Shown in pieces: positions 17,700 to 26,526 of a stretch of 64,000 nucleotides of DNA (position 1 is its first letter; each line of letters starts with the position of its first letter). The DNA comes from Flavobacteriaceae bacterium (lineage in GTDB: Bacteria > Bacteroidota > Bacteroidia > Flavobacteriales > Flavobacteriaceae). The notes beneath the pieces were generated by a model. It did no database searches. It saw only the letters and a list, made by a program, of their open reading frames with translations, and was not told the DNA's origin. The stretch covers positions 87,398 through 151,397 of the forward strand of contig JABDIV010000022.1 in the NCBI GenBank assembly GCA_013003555.1, given 5' to 3'. Position numbers and translations under genes: made by a program.

Positions 17700-18734
17700 C
17701 TTATCGAATTTGACCGTTTGCTCATGTGGTTCAAAGCCGCAATAATCTGCAACCCGTTTTAACTGCTCAATATCAAAATCATCTTGTGAACTACTCGGGA
17801 TAATACCCATCTTGTCAAGTCGATCTGCTAAATATTCCTGCTCGAATTGTCCTGGTGTGGGGATTAAAAATGCTTTTTTGCCAATTTTGGCCAGGTCAAG
17901 GATAGTTGTATACCCTGAACGGGAGAGAATCACTCGACAGGAGTTTATCAAAATCTCTAATTCTTCATGGGTCATGAAATTTACGATAGTGAGGTTAGCC
18001 GTTGTTGTTTTAGTTTGTTCCTGTTCAATTTTTCCTTGCACTATACAAACAGAACCCGGGTATTTAATTAATTGCTCGGTTAGTTTTTCTTCCAAAAATG
18101 ACCTCTGTGGTTCAGGACCCGAAAGAATGACCAAAAGATCAAATTTTATAGGTTGTTTTTTATAATTGAATCGACTGATGACACCTAAGAATTCGGCGGG
18201 AATAGGATAGGAATCACGATGACCCAACCGACCACTTAAGCTGGGCTCATCTTTAAAATCGGGCACCCAACAGGCATCGAATTTCTTGATGTATTTCAGA
18301 TGTATTTTAGTACTGAACATGGTGGTTGAACCGCTGAGTACATTTAACTGGTGTGTAATTATTACCGAGGGAATTGATTTGTGCCTAACGCCTAAACGGT
18401 TGTCGGAAATAATTCCCTTGATTCCAAATTCTGAAACGATGGCTCTCACCTGGATTTTCTCCCTGCGAATGGCGTTAAAGATCCTGGGAGATTCGCGAAT
18501 CAGCTTAAATTTCAAGTATTTCCCTGATTTTGCATAGCTTATTCCGTATGACGGTAATTCAATCGCCATTAAATCGGGAAATTCCTTTTTTAAAAATAAT
18601 AGAGCGACTCCATCACTGGCCAGAATTGGTTCAAATCCATTTTCTATTAAGGCCTTTATAACCGGGATGCATCGTGATGCGTGACCAAGGCCCCAATTAA
18701 GGGGAGCAACAAGAATACGGGAATTCGATTGCAT
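17673..18734 (-). CDS. MurG-like glycosyltransferase (GT28-type C-terminus)
   Basis: A 353-residue GT-B-fold protein. The N-terminus VAPLNWGLGHASRC (about 9-22) is the glycine-rich acceptor-site motif of MurG-like enzymes, and the C-terminal half has VILSRSGYTTILDLAKIGKK followed by PTPGQFEQEYLADRL (about 267-312), the nucleotide-sugar pocket. Relatives transfer GlcNAc or other sugars to lipid or cell-wall acceptors; the specific donor and acceptor are unknown. Its minus-strand -7 box lies only five bases from the start codon. Confidence 0.8.
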   Translation of the reverse strand: MQSNSRILVAPLNWGLGHASRCIPVIKALIENGFEPILASDGVALLFLKKEFPDLMAIELPSYGISYAKSGKYLKFKLIRESPRIFNAIRREKIQVRAIVSEFGIKGIISDNRLGVRHKSIPSVIITHQLNVLSGSTTMFSTKIHLKYIKKFDACWVPDFKDEPSLSGRLGHRDSYPIPAEFLGVISRFNYKKQPIKFDLLVILSGPEPQRSFLEEKLTEQLIKYPGSVCIVQGKIEQEQTKTTTANLTIVNFMTHEELEILINSCRVILSRSGYTTILDLAKIGKKAFLIPTPGQFEQEYLADRLDKMGIIPSSSQDDFDIEQLKRVADYCGFEPHEQTVKFDKLFSLFKGK

Positions 18735-18738
18735 CGAA

Positions 18739-18746
18739 CAAAGATA
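18739..18746 (-). promoter_or_regulatory. -7 box immediately before the MurG-like gene
   Basis: TATCTTTG on the minus strand (18746-18739) matches TAnnTTTG exactly, only four bases separate it from the start codon. If used, the mRNA would be almost leaderless. No good -33 element was seen at the usual distance. Confidence 0.4.
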
Positions 18747-18788
18747 AAGCTAAAATGTTTGCTTAATTTTACCCAAATTTAAAGAGAA

Positions 18789-19463
18789 GTGGGTAGTAAG
18801 AATAAACTGAAACGATTCAAAGAGAACGAAACCTTTGGAAATGTGTATCAGCCGTCAAGGCAAGACCTAGTTTCGGGAAATTTCCAGTTAAAGGGAAATT
18901 GGGGATCGTCGGTTTTTAAAAATGATAATCCCATAGTCCTTGAACTCGGCTGCGGAAAGGGAGAATATACGATTGGATTAGCGGAAAAATTTCCAGACAA
19001 AAACTTTATCGGCATCGATATAAAAGGTGCTCGTTTTTGGCGGGGGGCAAAAACTGCCATTGAAAATTCTATTAACAATGCCGCCTTTCTAAGGATCCAA
19101 ATCGAATTGATTGAGCATGCATTCGGCAAGCAGGAAGTCGATGAAATCTGGATCACCTTTCCAGATCCACAGATAAAGTACAAGCGTACCAAGCATAGAA
19201 TGACGAATTTAAACTTCCTTCAACGTTATAAAACCATTTTAAAACCCAACGGCCTTATTCATTTAAAAACCGATTCTGAATTCATGCATGGATATACTTT
19301 AGGATTGTTGCATGGCGCCGGTCATGAGGTAATTTATGCGAATCATGATGTATATAAAAATGAAGGCAGTCCTGAAGAAGTCATCGGCATTCAAACCTTT
19401 TATGAGCAGTCCTTTTTAGAGCAAAACAAGCCAATTACGTATATTAGGTTTAAATTAAGTTGA
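18789..19463 (+). CDS. trmB: tRNA (guanine-N7-)-methyltransferase
   Basis: A 224-residue SAM-dependent enzyme that makes m7G46 in tRNA. The SAM-binding segment is VLELGCGKGEYTIGLAE (about 50-66), followed by the TrmB hallmark ITFPDPQIKYKRTKHR (about 122-137). The start is GTG at 18789, giving MGSKNKLKRFKENETF, the conserved flavobacterial N-terminus; no ATG exists upstream in frame. The LysE-type gene follows four bases after the stop. Confidence 0.95.
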   Translation: MGSKNKLKRFKENETFGNVYQPSRQDLVSGNFQLKGNWGSSVFKNDNPIVLELGCGKGEYTIGLAEKFPDKNFIGIDIKGARFWRGAKTAIENSINNAAFLRIQIELIEHAFGKQEVDEIWITFPDPQIKYKRTKHRMTNLNFLQRYKTILKPNGLIHLKTDSEFMHGYTLGLLHGAGHEVIYANHDVYKNEGSPEEVIGIQTFYEQSFLEQNKPITYIRFKLS

Positions 19464-19467
19464 GTTT

Positions 19468-20097
19468 TTGGAGATAACAATCGTTTTTATCCTGGGCCTT
19501 ATCATTGCATTTATAGGGGTTATTCCCCCGGGAATGCTTAATATGTCGGCCGCAAAAATTAGTCTAAAAGAAGGCCATAATCGTGGAATTATGTTTTCTC
19601 TTGGGGTTTGCGCCATAGTATGCGTCCAAACGTTTATTGCCGCTATTCTTGCCAGGTATTTGAGTAATCATCCCGATGTTATTGAAATCCTTCAGCGTGT
19701 TGCTCTGGTGTTGTTTATCTTAATAACAATTTATTTTTTGGTTCTTGCTCAAAAACAGCCCAAAACGGAAATACCAACACCCGCAAAAAGCAAGCACAGC
19801 CGTTTTTTTCAGGGCATGTTGCTGTCTGGTCTTAACCTCTTTCCAATTCCATATCAATCTTATATGACACTAACCATTGCATCTTTTGGATGGATGAGTT
19901 TTGATAAAGTTAGCATCGGTTCCTATGTGGCAGGTTCGGCCAGCGGAACGTTTATCATGTTATACATTTATATTTTCTTTTTCGATAAGATTAAGGGCAA
20001 AGCCTTTACGACTCAAAAAAATATGAACTATATCATAGGAAGCATTACAGGACTTGTTGCTGTCTTTACATTGATCAATATAATAAGTGAAATGTAG
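19468..20097 (+). CDS. LysE family translocator
   Basis: A 209-residue LysE/RhtB-family exporter with about six hydrophobic helices and the family motif GVIPPGMLNMSAA (about 17-29). Such proteins export amino acids or other small solutes. The start must be TTG at 19468, because the first in-frame ATG falls after helix 1. It is tightly packed between trmB (4-base gap) and the alkyltransferase-like gene (3-base gap), so the three are probably co-transcribed. Confidence 0.82.
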   Translation: MEITIVFILGLIIAFIGVIPPGMLNMSAAKISLKEGHNRGIMFSLGVCAIVCVQTFIAAILARYLSNHPDVIEILQRVALVLFILITIYFLVLAQKQPKTEIPTPAKSKHSRFFQGMLLSGLNLFPIPYQSYMTLTIASFGWMSFDKVSIGSYVAGSASGTFIMLYIYIFFFDKIKGKAFTTQKNMNYIIGSITGLVAVFTLINIISEM

Positions 20098-20100
20098 GAT

Positions 20101-20436
20101 ATGAAACCCGAAACCATCAGTTTTTTTGAACGTGTTTATAAGGTTGCCCGTCAAATACCATATGGTCGCGTGACCAGTTACGGGGCTATTGCCAAATATC
20201 TGGGTGCGGCCCGAAGTGCACGTATGGTTGGCTATGCCATGAATGTATCTCACAGCAAAGATGTGCCGGCGCATAGGGTGGTGAATCGCTCAGGGTTGCT
20301 TACCGGAAAGCATCATTTTCAAGGGACCAACCTTATGCAGCAATTATTGGAGAGTGAAGGTATTGTAGTTGAAGATAACCAGGTAAAGAATTTCACAGAA
20401 CTTTATTGGGATCCTTCCAGGGAATTACCTGAATAA
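20101..20436 (+). CDS. Alkyltransferase-like protein (MGMT family, catalytic Cys replaced)
   Basis: A 111-residue single-domain relative of O6-alkylguanine-DNA alkyltransferase. The active-site motif PCHRV is PAHRV at residues 56-60, so the acceptor cysteine is Ala57. The DNA-binding helix with the finger arginine (GAARSARMVGYAM, about 35-47) is intact. Alkyltransferase-like proteins bind alkylated bases without repairing them and hand the site to nucleotide excision repair. Function here is inferred from that family; the lesion spectrum is unknown. Confidence 0.88.
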   Translation: MKPETISFFERVYKVARQIPYGRVTSYGAIAKYLGAARSARMVGYAMNVSHSKDVPAHRVVNRSGLLTGKHHFQGTNLMQQLLESEGIVVEDNQVKNFTELYWDPSRELPE

Positions 20437-20476
20437 TTTCAGCCGATTAAAACATAGATGAAAACGATTGATAGTG

Positions 20477-20507
20477 TTTAGTTAATTAAGACAAAGACGT
20501 ATCTTTG
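20477..20507 (+). promoter_or_regulatory. Promoter of mrp-nfu
   Basis: TTTA (20477-20480), 19 bases, TATCTTTG (20500-20507). The -7 box is an exact TAnnTTTG and the GTG start of mrp lies 29 bases downstream. Confidence 0.65.
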
Positions 20508-20536
20508 TACTTTAGACTAATTCTAAATTAATTCTT

Positions 20537-21673
20537 GTGAAATTATCAAAAACAGACATACTTGAAGCATTACGAACCATTTCTGTACCCGGTGAAGGTG
20601 GAAATATGGTTGATAGCGGTGCTATAAAAAATGTGGTGACTTTTGCTGATGAAGTAATTGTGGATATCACGATAAAGAATCCCAGTTTACAAGCAAAAAA
20701 ACGTGCTGAAGTCGACATTATGAAAGCGATTCATGACGAGGTTTATGAAAAGGCAAAGATTACCGTTAATGTAAAAGTAGATGCGCCGCCCCAACCAGAA
20801 TCAAATGAGATAAAAGGCAAACCGATTCCCGGGATAAGCAATATTATTGCGATTGCATCCGGTAAGGGTGGTGTTGGAAAATCGACGGTAACGGCAAATC
20901 TTGCTGTGACATTGGCAAAAATGGGCTTTAAAGTTGGTGTTTTAGATGCGGATGTTTATGGGCCGTCAATTCCGTTAATGTTTGATGTGGCATCAGAGCG
21001 CCCGTTGGCCGTTGATGTAAATGGAACATCTAAAATGAAGCCTATCGAAAATTATAACGTTAAGGTATTATCTATTGGATTTTTCACAAAGCCTGACCAG
21101 GCGGTGATTTGGAGAGGTCCGATGGCCGCTAAAGCACTTAATCAAATGATTTTTGATGCTGCATGGGATGAACTGGATTTTCTTCTTATCGATCTGCCAC
21201 CCGGAACAGGTGACATTCATTTAAGCATCATGCAGTCCCTTCCGATCACGGGGGCCGTCGTGGTTAGTACACCTCAAACTGTGGCTTTAGCCGATGCAAG
21301 GAAGGGCGTGGCCATGTTTCAACAGGAAAACATCAATGTGCCTGTGCTCGGAATAATTGAGAATATGTCGTATTTCACACCTGAGGAATTGCCCGATAAT
21401 AAGTATTACATCTTCGGGCGGGAAGGGGCCAGAAATTTAGCCACCGACCTTGATGTTAAGTTTTTAGGCGAGCTTCCACTGGTTCAAAGTATACGTGAAG
21501 CGGGTGATGTTGGTCGTCCGGCGGCTTTACAATCATCGACACCTCTTGAGGAGGCATTTGAAGAAATTACCCGGAATATGGTTCAGGAAGTCGTCAACCG
21601 AAATACAAATTTACCACCTACTGAGGCAATCAAAATCACAACTATGGCCGGGTGTTCAGCTGTAAAGAAATAG
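20537..21673 (+). CDS. mrp: Mrp/ApbC-type Fe-S cluster carrier ATPase
   Basis: A 378-residue Mrp/NBP35-family P-loop protein that carries Fe-S clusters to apoproteins. An N-terminal MIP18 (DUF59) domain (about 1-85) precedes the deviant Walker A GKGGVGKS at 109-116. The usual CxxC metal motif after ENMSYF is absent (it reads ENMSYFTPEELPDNKYY), which from memory is the normal Bacteroidota form. Start GTG at 20537 gives the conserved MKLSKTDILEAL. It forms an operon with the NifU-like gene 4 bases downstream, a supply route for the many Fe-S enzymes nearby. Confidence 0.92.
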   Translation: MKLSKTDILEALRTISVPGEGGNMVDSGAIKNVVTFADEVIVDITIKNPSLQAKKRAEVDIMKAIHDEVYEKAKITVNVKVDAPPQPESNEIKGKPIPGISNIIAIASGKGGVGKSTVTANLAVTLAKMGFKVGVLDADVYGPSIPLMFDVASERPLAVDVNGTSKMKPIENYNVKVLSIGFFTKPDQAVIWRGPMAAKALNQMIFDAAWDELDFLLIDLPPGTGDIHLSIMQSLPITGAVVVSTPQTVALADARKGVAMFQQENINVPVLGIIENMSYFTPEELPDNKYYIFGREGARNLATDLDVKFLGELPLVQSIREAGDVGRPAALQSSTPLEEAFEEITRNMVQEVVNRNTNLPPTEAIKITTMAGCSAVKK

Positions 21674-21677
21674 ACTT

Positions 21678-21917
21678 ATGACAAGTGAACAGATCAGAAA
21701 GAATGTAGAGAAGGCACTCGATGAAATCCGTCCGTTTCTCGAAAGCGATGGTGGAAATATCTCGTTGGTCAGTATCGAGGATGATAAATTGGTAAAAGTT
21801 CAGTTGTTAGGGGCATGTACAAATTGCACCGTCAATCAAATGACCCTTCAATCTGGGGTCGAAATGACGATTAAAAAATACGCACCCCAGATCGAACGAG
21901 TCATTAATATTGATTGA
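21678..21917 (+). CDS. NifU-like (NFU domain) Fe-S scaffold or carrier
   Basis: A 79-residue stand-alone NFU domain. The cluster-binding pair is C47 and C50 in LGACTNCTVNQMTL; two monomers share a [4Fe-4S] cluster and pass it on. It is the second gene of the mrp operon. The DNA between its stop and the convergent HEPN-like gene (21918-21957) holds only a weak CAGAT/ATCTG dyad. Confidence 0.93.
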   Translation: MTSEQIRKNVEKALDEIRPFLESDGGNISLVSIEDDKLVKVQLLGACTNCTVNQMTLQSGVEMTIKKYAPQIERVINID

Positions 21918-21957
21918 CAGATCTTAAATGTCAAATCTGATTAGTACTATGTTATTT

Positions 21958-22329
21958 TTAAGCAATGATCTTCTGTTGTCTCAAAAAAGTATCTAAATTA
22001 TTTGCCAGCTCATAGCATCTGCTCACATTCGAATTACAGTATCTTGAATCATCAATATTCAGCTCACAGGCATGACCCGATAGATTGATCTGTTCAAAAT
22101 TCCTATTGATCTCCTTGCATTTGCCATACATTTGATCTACCGATTCAAAATCGCTCAAATCTACCTGATTCTGAGTCAAATATCCCTTTAGGTAGTTCTC
22201 TATTGCAATATGTGCATTCTGGCAAACCATATAGGAGACCACATCCTCTTCAGGACGGTAAAGCTCATCGCTAGCCTGTCTTAATTTATGTTTGGCATCT
22301 TCAAAAAAAGAATTCGCGATTGTTCCCAT
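21958..22329 (-). CDS. HEPN-like domain protein
   Basis: A 123-residue helical protein starting at ATG 22329 (MGTIANSFFEDAK). An upstream in-frame extension would run into the PFOR gene and is not needed. The segment YMVCQNAHIAIENYLKGYL (about 34-52) looks like a HEPN core helix pair; a clear Rx4-6H ribonuclease motif is not evident. It lies 46 bases downstream of PFOR on the same strand and is probably co-transcribed with it. A role with PFOR is unknown; family assignment is moderate. Confidence 0.6.
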   Translation of the reverse strand: MGTIANSFFEDAKHKLRQASDELYRPEEDVVSYMVCQNAHIAIENYLKGYLTQNQVDLSDFESVDQMYGKCKEINRNFEQINLSGHACELNIDDSRYCNSNVSRCYELANNLDTFLRQQKIIA

Positions 22330-22375
22330 TGGAAATCTATTTTTAAACTTCTTTTTATAATTCGAAACAACTGAC

Positions 22376-25300
22376 TTACATATTCCTGTAAAGCTCAAGT
22401 CGTTCCCACTTGGTATCAACTTCTTCCTGGGCTTGTTTCAGAAGCGATTTTCCTAGTTCTTCATTTTCCTTTACAACTCGAGTAAATCGGGTCTCGTTAT
22501 ACATAAAATCACTCAACGGTAAACTAGGTTCTTTCGAGTCTAATTTAAATTTTTTGCCTTTTGGTTTAGACGGATTGAACCTGAATAACGGCCAATAACC
22601 CGTTTGAACAGCTTTTTCCTGTTGTAGTGCCCCGTCCTTCAAATCGTAGCCGTGCTCACCACAATGTGAGTATGCAATGATTATTGATGGACCTGGATAG
22701 GCTGCAGCCTCCTCAATTGCCTTAAGTGTCTGCATATCCTTTGCACCGATAGCAACCTGAGCAACATAAACGTTTTCGTAGGAAACCGCCTGTAGCGCAA
22801 GACTTTTCTTGCTGGTTCGTTTTCCGGAAACTGAGAATTTCGCACTGGCACCAAGAGGTGTTGATTTCGACGTCTGTCCACCCGTATTTGAGTAGACTTC
22901 TGTATCCAGCACCATAATATTGATGTCTTCACCAGATGCCAGAATATGGTCAACACCGCCATACCCGATGTCGTAAGCCCAGCCATCACCTCCGAGAACC
23001 CAAACTGCCTTCTTCCTGAGATACTCGCTTAATTGAAGTAGCTTCTTGGCCTTTGGATTGTCTTTGAAAGTTTCTAAAATCGCGTTCAATTTTTCGATAT
23101 CAGCATGCTTTTTAGCTTTTTCGGTTTCGTTTGACTCCGGATTTGAAATAATGGCTTCAACCATTTCTGAGCCTGCTTCATTTTCAAGACCTTTTAACAG
23201 GTCAACGGCAATCTCTTGTTTTTTCGTTAAAGCCAGTTTCATACCAAGGCCGAATTCAGCATTATCCTCAAACAAAGAGTTTGCCCATGCCGGACCGCGG
23301 TCATATTTATTTGTCTTATAAGGAGTTGTAGGCAGGTTACCACCATAAATTGATGAACAACCGGTCGCATTGGCAATCATGATACTATCGCCATAGAGTT
23401 GGGTTAACATTTTAATATATGGGGTTTCACCACAACCTGAACATGCGCCTGAGAATTCAAATAGAGGTTCAAGGAATTGAGAGCCTTTCACATTGGTTAT
23501 TTGTAAGGCTGTTCTATCATAATCAGGTAGATCGATAAAGTAATCCCAATTTTTGTTTTCATCAACCGCAACATCTAACTTCTTGTGCATGTTGATTGAT
23601 TTAAAATTCTCAATCTCTTTGCTTATAGCAGGACATACGGCAACGCAAAGATCACATCCGGTACAATCCTCAGGTGATACCTGAAGCAGGTAAGATTCAG
23701 AATCGGCTGAGAATGGCCGGCCTTTTGCCGGAACTGCTTTAAGAGTAGTTGGTGCGTTTTTCAACTCATCATTGGAAACGACCTTCGCCCTTATCGCGGC
23801 ATGCGGACAAATGGCCACACACTTATTACATTGCGTACAGATACTTTCATCATCCCAAACCGGAATAAAATCGGCAATACCTCTTTTTTCATATTGGGTT
23901 GTTCCTGTCGGGAAAGTCCCATCAACCGGGAAAGCACTCACCGGTAATTCATCGCCTCTTCCGGCCATGATCTTACCGAGAACTTCCCTGACGAATGGAT
24001 CAAGGTCGCCGGTTAATGAAGGTATGAATTCACGTGAGTTGGTTACTTTATCGGGATAGTCAACCTTCTGAAGGTTCTCAAGTGATTTATCGACGGCGTT
24101 AAAGTTCATCTGCACGATCTTATCGCCTTTATGGGAGTAAGATTTTACAATGGCATCCTTAATCTTTTTAATGGCTTCTTCCTGAGGAAGAATACCTGAA
24201 ATAGCAAAGAAGCAGGTTTGCAGAACTGTATTGGTACGTTTGCCAAGATTGGCGTCTTGAGCCACTTTAGTCGCGTCTATCACGTAGAAGTTCAATTCAT
24301 TTTCGATGATCTCTTCCTGTATCTTATAAGGTAGTTTATCCCATATCTCATCATTGGAATATGGGGCATTCAATAAGAATGTACCTCCTTTTTTTATGTT
24401 CTTAAGGATATCATACTTTTCGATGAAATTAAACTGATGGCAAGCAATAAAATCTGCTTTGTGAATAAGGTAACTCGAGTAAATCGGTTCAGGTCCGAAT
24501 CGTAGATGTGAAACGGTTTGAGCACCTGCTTTTTTTGAATCGTAAACGAAATACCCCTGAACATAGTTATCGGTAGTTTCACCAATGATTTTAATCGAAT
24601 TCTTATTCGCACCTACAGTACCGTCTGAACCAAGTCCGTAAAACATGCAATTAAATGTAGTTTTAACAGTATGTAATCGCTCACCTACCTCAAGACTTGT
24701 ATGGGAAACATCATCATTAATACCGATTGTAAAATGATTTTTTGGCTTTTCTTTATCCAATTCATCATAAATAGCTTTAACCATTGCAGGGTCAAATTCC
24801 TTAGATGATAGCCCGTAACGTCCGCCGATAATAGCAGGCATACTTCTATCGCTTTCGGCAAAGGCGGTTACCACATCAAGGTATAAAGGTTCACCTGTAC
24901 TTCCCGGTTCTTTGGTCCTGTCTAATACCGCAACTTTATTAACGGTTTCCGGAAGTGCTTCCACAAAATGATCTATAGAGAATGGACGGAATAACCGAAC
25001 GATTATAGCACCTACTTTTTCGCCTTTTTTAACCAGAGTATCGACAGCTTCCATAACAGGGCCTTGTCCTGACCCCATAATGATCACCACTTTCTCCGCT
25101 TCTGGATGGCCTATATAATAGAACAGGCTATATTTTCTTCCGGTGTGCTCATAGAACTCATCCATGGTTTTCTGAACGATATCTGGCACCTGGTCATAAA
25201 ATGTATTAGCGGCTTCACGGGCCTGGAAAAATACATCTGGGTTTTGCGAAGTTCCGCGAACCACTGGATGATCTGGATCAAGAGATCGCTTTTTATGCTC

Positions 25301-25909
25301 CATGATCTCCTTTTCCGGCATCATCGATTCGATAGTTTTATCGGAAATGGAATTGATCTTCGAAATTTCATGAGATGTTCTGAACCCGTCAAAAATATTT
25401 AAAAACGGCACTCTTGATTTTAAGGTAGCCACCTGAGAGATCAACGCAAAATCATGAGCTTCCTGTACTGAACCACCAAATAACATAGAAAAACCGGTTT
25501 GACGTGTGGCCATGACATCGGAGTGATCGCCAAATATTGATAGGGCATGGGTTGCAACCGTTCGCGCCGCAACATGAATTACCGAAGGTAAAAGTTCTCC
25601 CGCAATCTTATACATGTTCGGGATCATTAGAAGAAGACCCTGAGAAGCCGTAAATGTGGTAGTAAGAGCGCCAGCTTGTAATGAACCATGCACTGCTCCG
25701 GCAGCGCCCCCCTCACTTTGCATTTCTACAATCCGTGGCAAATTGCCCCAGATATTTTTTTCGCCTTTAGCACTCAGTACATCGACCATTTCGCCCATCG
25801 GTGAGGCAGGTGTTATAGGGTAAATAGCACAGACTTCATTGGTTTTGTGAGCTACACGGGCAACCGCTTCATTCGCATCACAAATCAACTTTCGGAAGTT
25901 CGTTTCCAT
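22376..25909 (-). CDS. nifJ: Pyruvate:ferredoxin (flavodoxin) oxidoreductase, single chain
   Basis: An 1177-residue PFOR that oxidatively decarboxylates pyruvate to acetyl-CoA and reduces ferredoxin, or can run in reverse. Domain order: alpha-type domain (YPITPASPMGEMVD near residue 30), CoA-binding domain, gamma-type domain (about 415-620, GLGSDGTVGANK near 420), a bacterial ferredoxin domain with CTQCNKCVAICP (about 688) and CTGCDLCVAVCP (about 745), and the TPP domain with SGACSGCGETPY (about 815) and GGDGWAYDIGYGG (about 975). All catalytic motifs are present. A 4Fe-4S ferredoxin gene lies upstream on the same strand, and a TGAC-N4-GTCA palindrome marks a candidate regulated promoter. Confidence 0.96.
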   Translation of the reverse strand: METNFRKLICDANEAVARVAHKTNEVCAIYPITPASPMGEMVDVLSAKGEKNIWGNLPRIVEMQSEGGAAGAVHGSLQAGALTTTFTASQGLLLMIPNMYKIAGELLPSVIHVAARTVATHALSIFGDHSDVMATRQTGFSMLFGGSVQEAHDFALISQVATLKSRVPFLNIFDGFRTSHEISKINSISDKTIESMMPEKEIMEHKKRSLDPDHPVVRGTSQNPDVFFQAREAANTFYDQVPDIVQKTMDEFYEHTGRKYSLFYYIGHPEAEKVVIIMGSGQGPVMEAVDTLVKKGEKVGAIIVRLFRPFSIDHFVEALPETVNKVAVLDRTKEPGSTGEPLYLDVVTAFAESDRSMPAIIGGRYGLSSKEFDPAMVKAIYDELDKEKPKNHFTIGINDDVSHTSLEVGERLHTVKTTFNCMFYGLGSDGTVGANKNSIKIIGETTDNYVQGYFVYDSKKAGAQTVSHLRFGPEPIYSSYLIHKADFIACHQFNFIEKYDILKNIKKGGTFLLNAPYSNDEIWDKLPYKIQEEIIENELNFYVIDATKVAQDANLGKRTNTVLQTCFFAISGILPQEEAIKKIKDAIVKSYSHKGDKIVQMNFNAVDKSLENLQKVDYPDKVTNSREFIPSLTGDLDPFVREVLGKIMAGRGDELPVSAFPVDGTFPTGTTQYEKRGIADFIPVWDDESICTQCNKCVAICPHAAIRAKVVSNDELKNAPTTLKAVPAKGRPFSADSESYLLQVSPEDCTGCDLCVAVCPAISKEIENFKSINMHKKLDVAVDENKNWDYFIDLPDYDRTALQITNVKGSQFLEPLFEFSGACSGCGETPYIKMLTQLYGDSIMIANATGCSSIYGGNLPTTPYKTNKYDRGPAWANSLFEDNAEFGLGMKLALTKKQEIAVDLLKGLENEAGSEMVEAIISNPESNETEKAKKHADIEKLNAILETFKDNPKAKKLLQLSEYLRKKAVWVLGGDGWAYDIGYGGVDHILASGEDINIMVLDTEVYSNTGGQTSKSTPLGASAKFSVSGKRTSKKSLALQAVSYENVYVAQVAIGAKDMQTLKAIEEAAAYPGPSIIIAYSHCGEHGYDLKDGALQQEKAVQTGYWPLFRFNPSKPKGKKFKLDSKEPSLPLSDFMYNETRFTRVVKENEELGKSLLKQAQEEVDTKWERLELYRNM

Positions 25910-25950
25910 AATTTAAAAATTTATTGAATATCAGAGTTAAATAGATAGTG

Positions 25951-25993
25951 TGAAAATACAGATTGGGATGACCATATTCTATGACTTATGTCA
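25951..25993 (-). promoter_or_regulatory. FNR/CRP-like palindrome and -7-like box upstream of PFOR
   Basis: TGAC-TTAT-GTCA at 25982-25993 (centre 25987.5). On the minus strand a weak -7-like box TATTTTCA (25958-25951) has its first T exactly 29.5 bp from the centre, the same spacing as at four other promoters in the window. The rest of 25910-26144 holds a CTTGAA-A-TTCAAG dyad (26011-26023) of unknown role and no gene. The -7 box here is the weakest of the set. Confidence 0.55.
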
Positions 25994-26144
25994 GCTAAAC
26001 CTAGTACTGCCTTGAAATTCAAGTGCTTTTAACACCTTATCGGGACAGCAACTAACAGATAAGATATATAGAGGATTAACCTTTTAAACAATATGAATTC
26101 AAAAGGACATCAAATACTAAATAAACAGTGTGGATTACGATGAT

Positions 26145-26495
26145 TTATTCACCATGCAACCAAGCTTTCTTTTCAAGAAGCTTATCGTCACTTTCAACGT
26201 GATCGTCATCAGGAACACAACAATCTACCGGACAGACTGACGCACACTGAGGCTCATCGTGGAAACCTTTACATTCGGTACATTTATCTGGTACAATAAA
26301 GTAGAACTCATCCGAAACCGGCTCATTCATCTCATCGGCATCCACGTCTTCACCTTGTGGTGTAGTAACCATTCCACTTAAGGCTGTTTCATCAGCATAG
26401 GCCCATTCCTGATCGGGTTCATAAATGGCATTGTTTGGACATTCAGCCACACAAGCATCACAATTTATACATTCGTCTGTTATTATAATTGCCAT
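26145..26495 (-). CDS. 2x[4Fe-4S] ferredoxin with acidic insert
   Basis: A 116-residue ferredoxin, the likely electron carrier between PFOR, KorAB and complex I. The first cluster motif is the standard [12 protein letters not shown] (residues 9-20). The second is CTEC-x8-CASVCP (about 73-90), with a longer loop between the second and third Cys, as in Allochromatium-type ferredoxins. About 50 mainly acidic residues separate the motifs, and an acidic tail ([10 protein letters not shown]) follows, both longer than in a minimal ferredoxin. It is divergent from korA across a shared FNR-like site. Confidence 0.92.
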   Translation of the reverse strand: MAIIITDECINCDACVAECPNNAIYEPDQEWAYADETALSGMVTTPQGEDVDADEMNEPVSDEFYFIVPDKCTECKGFHDEPQCASVCPVDCCVPDDDHVESDDKLLEKKAWLHGE

Positions 26496-26526
26496 AATTT
26501 CTTTATTTTTAATATCAATATCGGTG

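Noticed and set aside
22330..22419. Longer HEPN-like gene overlapping PFOR
   Set aside because: The extra 30 residues overlap the PFOR C-terminus and add no domain; the ATG at 22329 gives a normal spacing.
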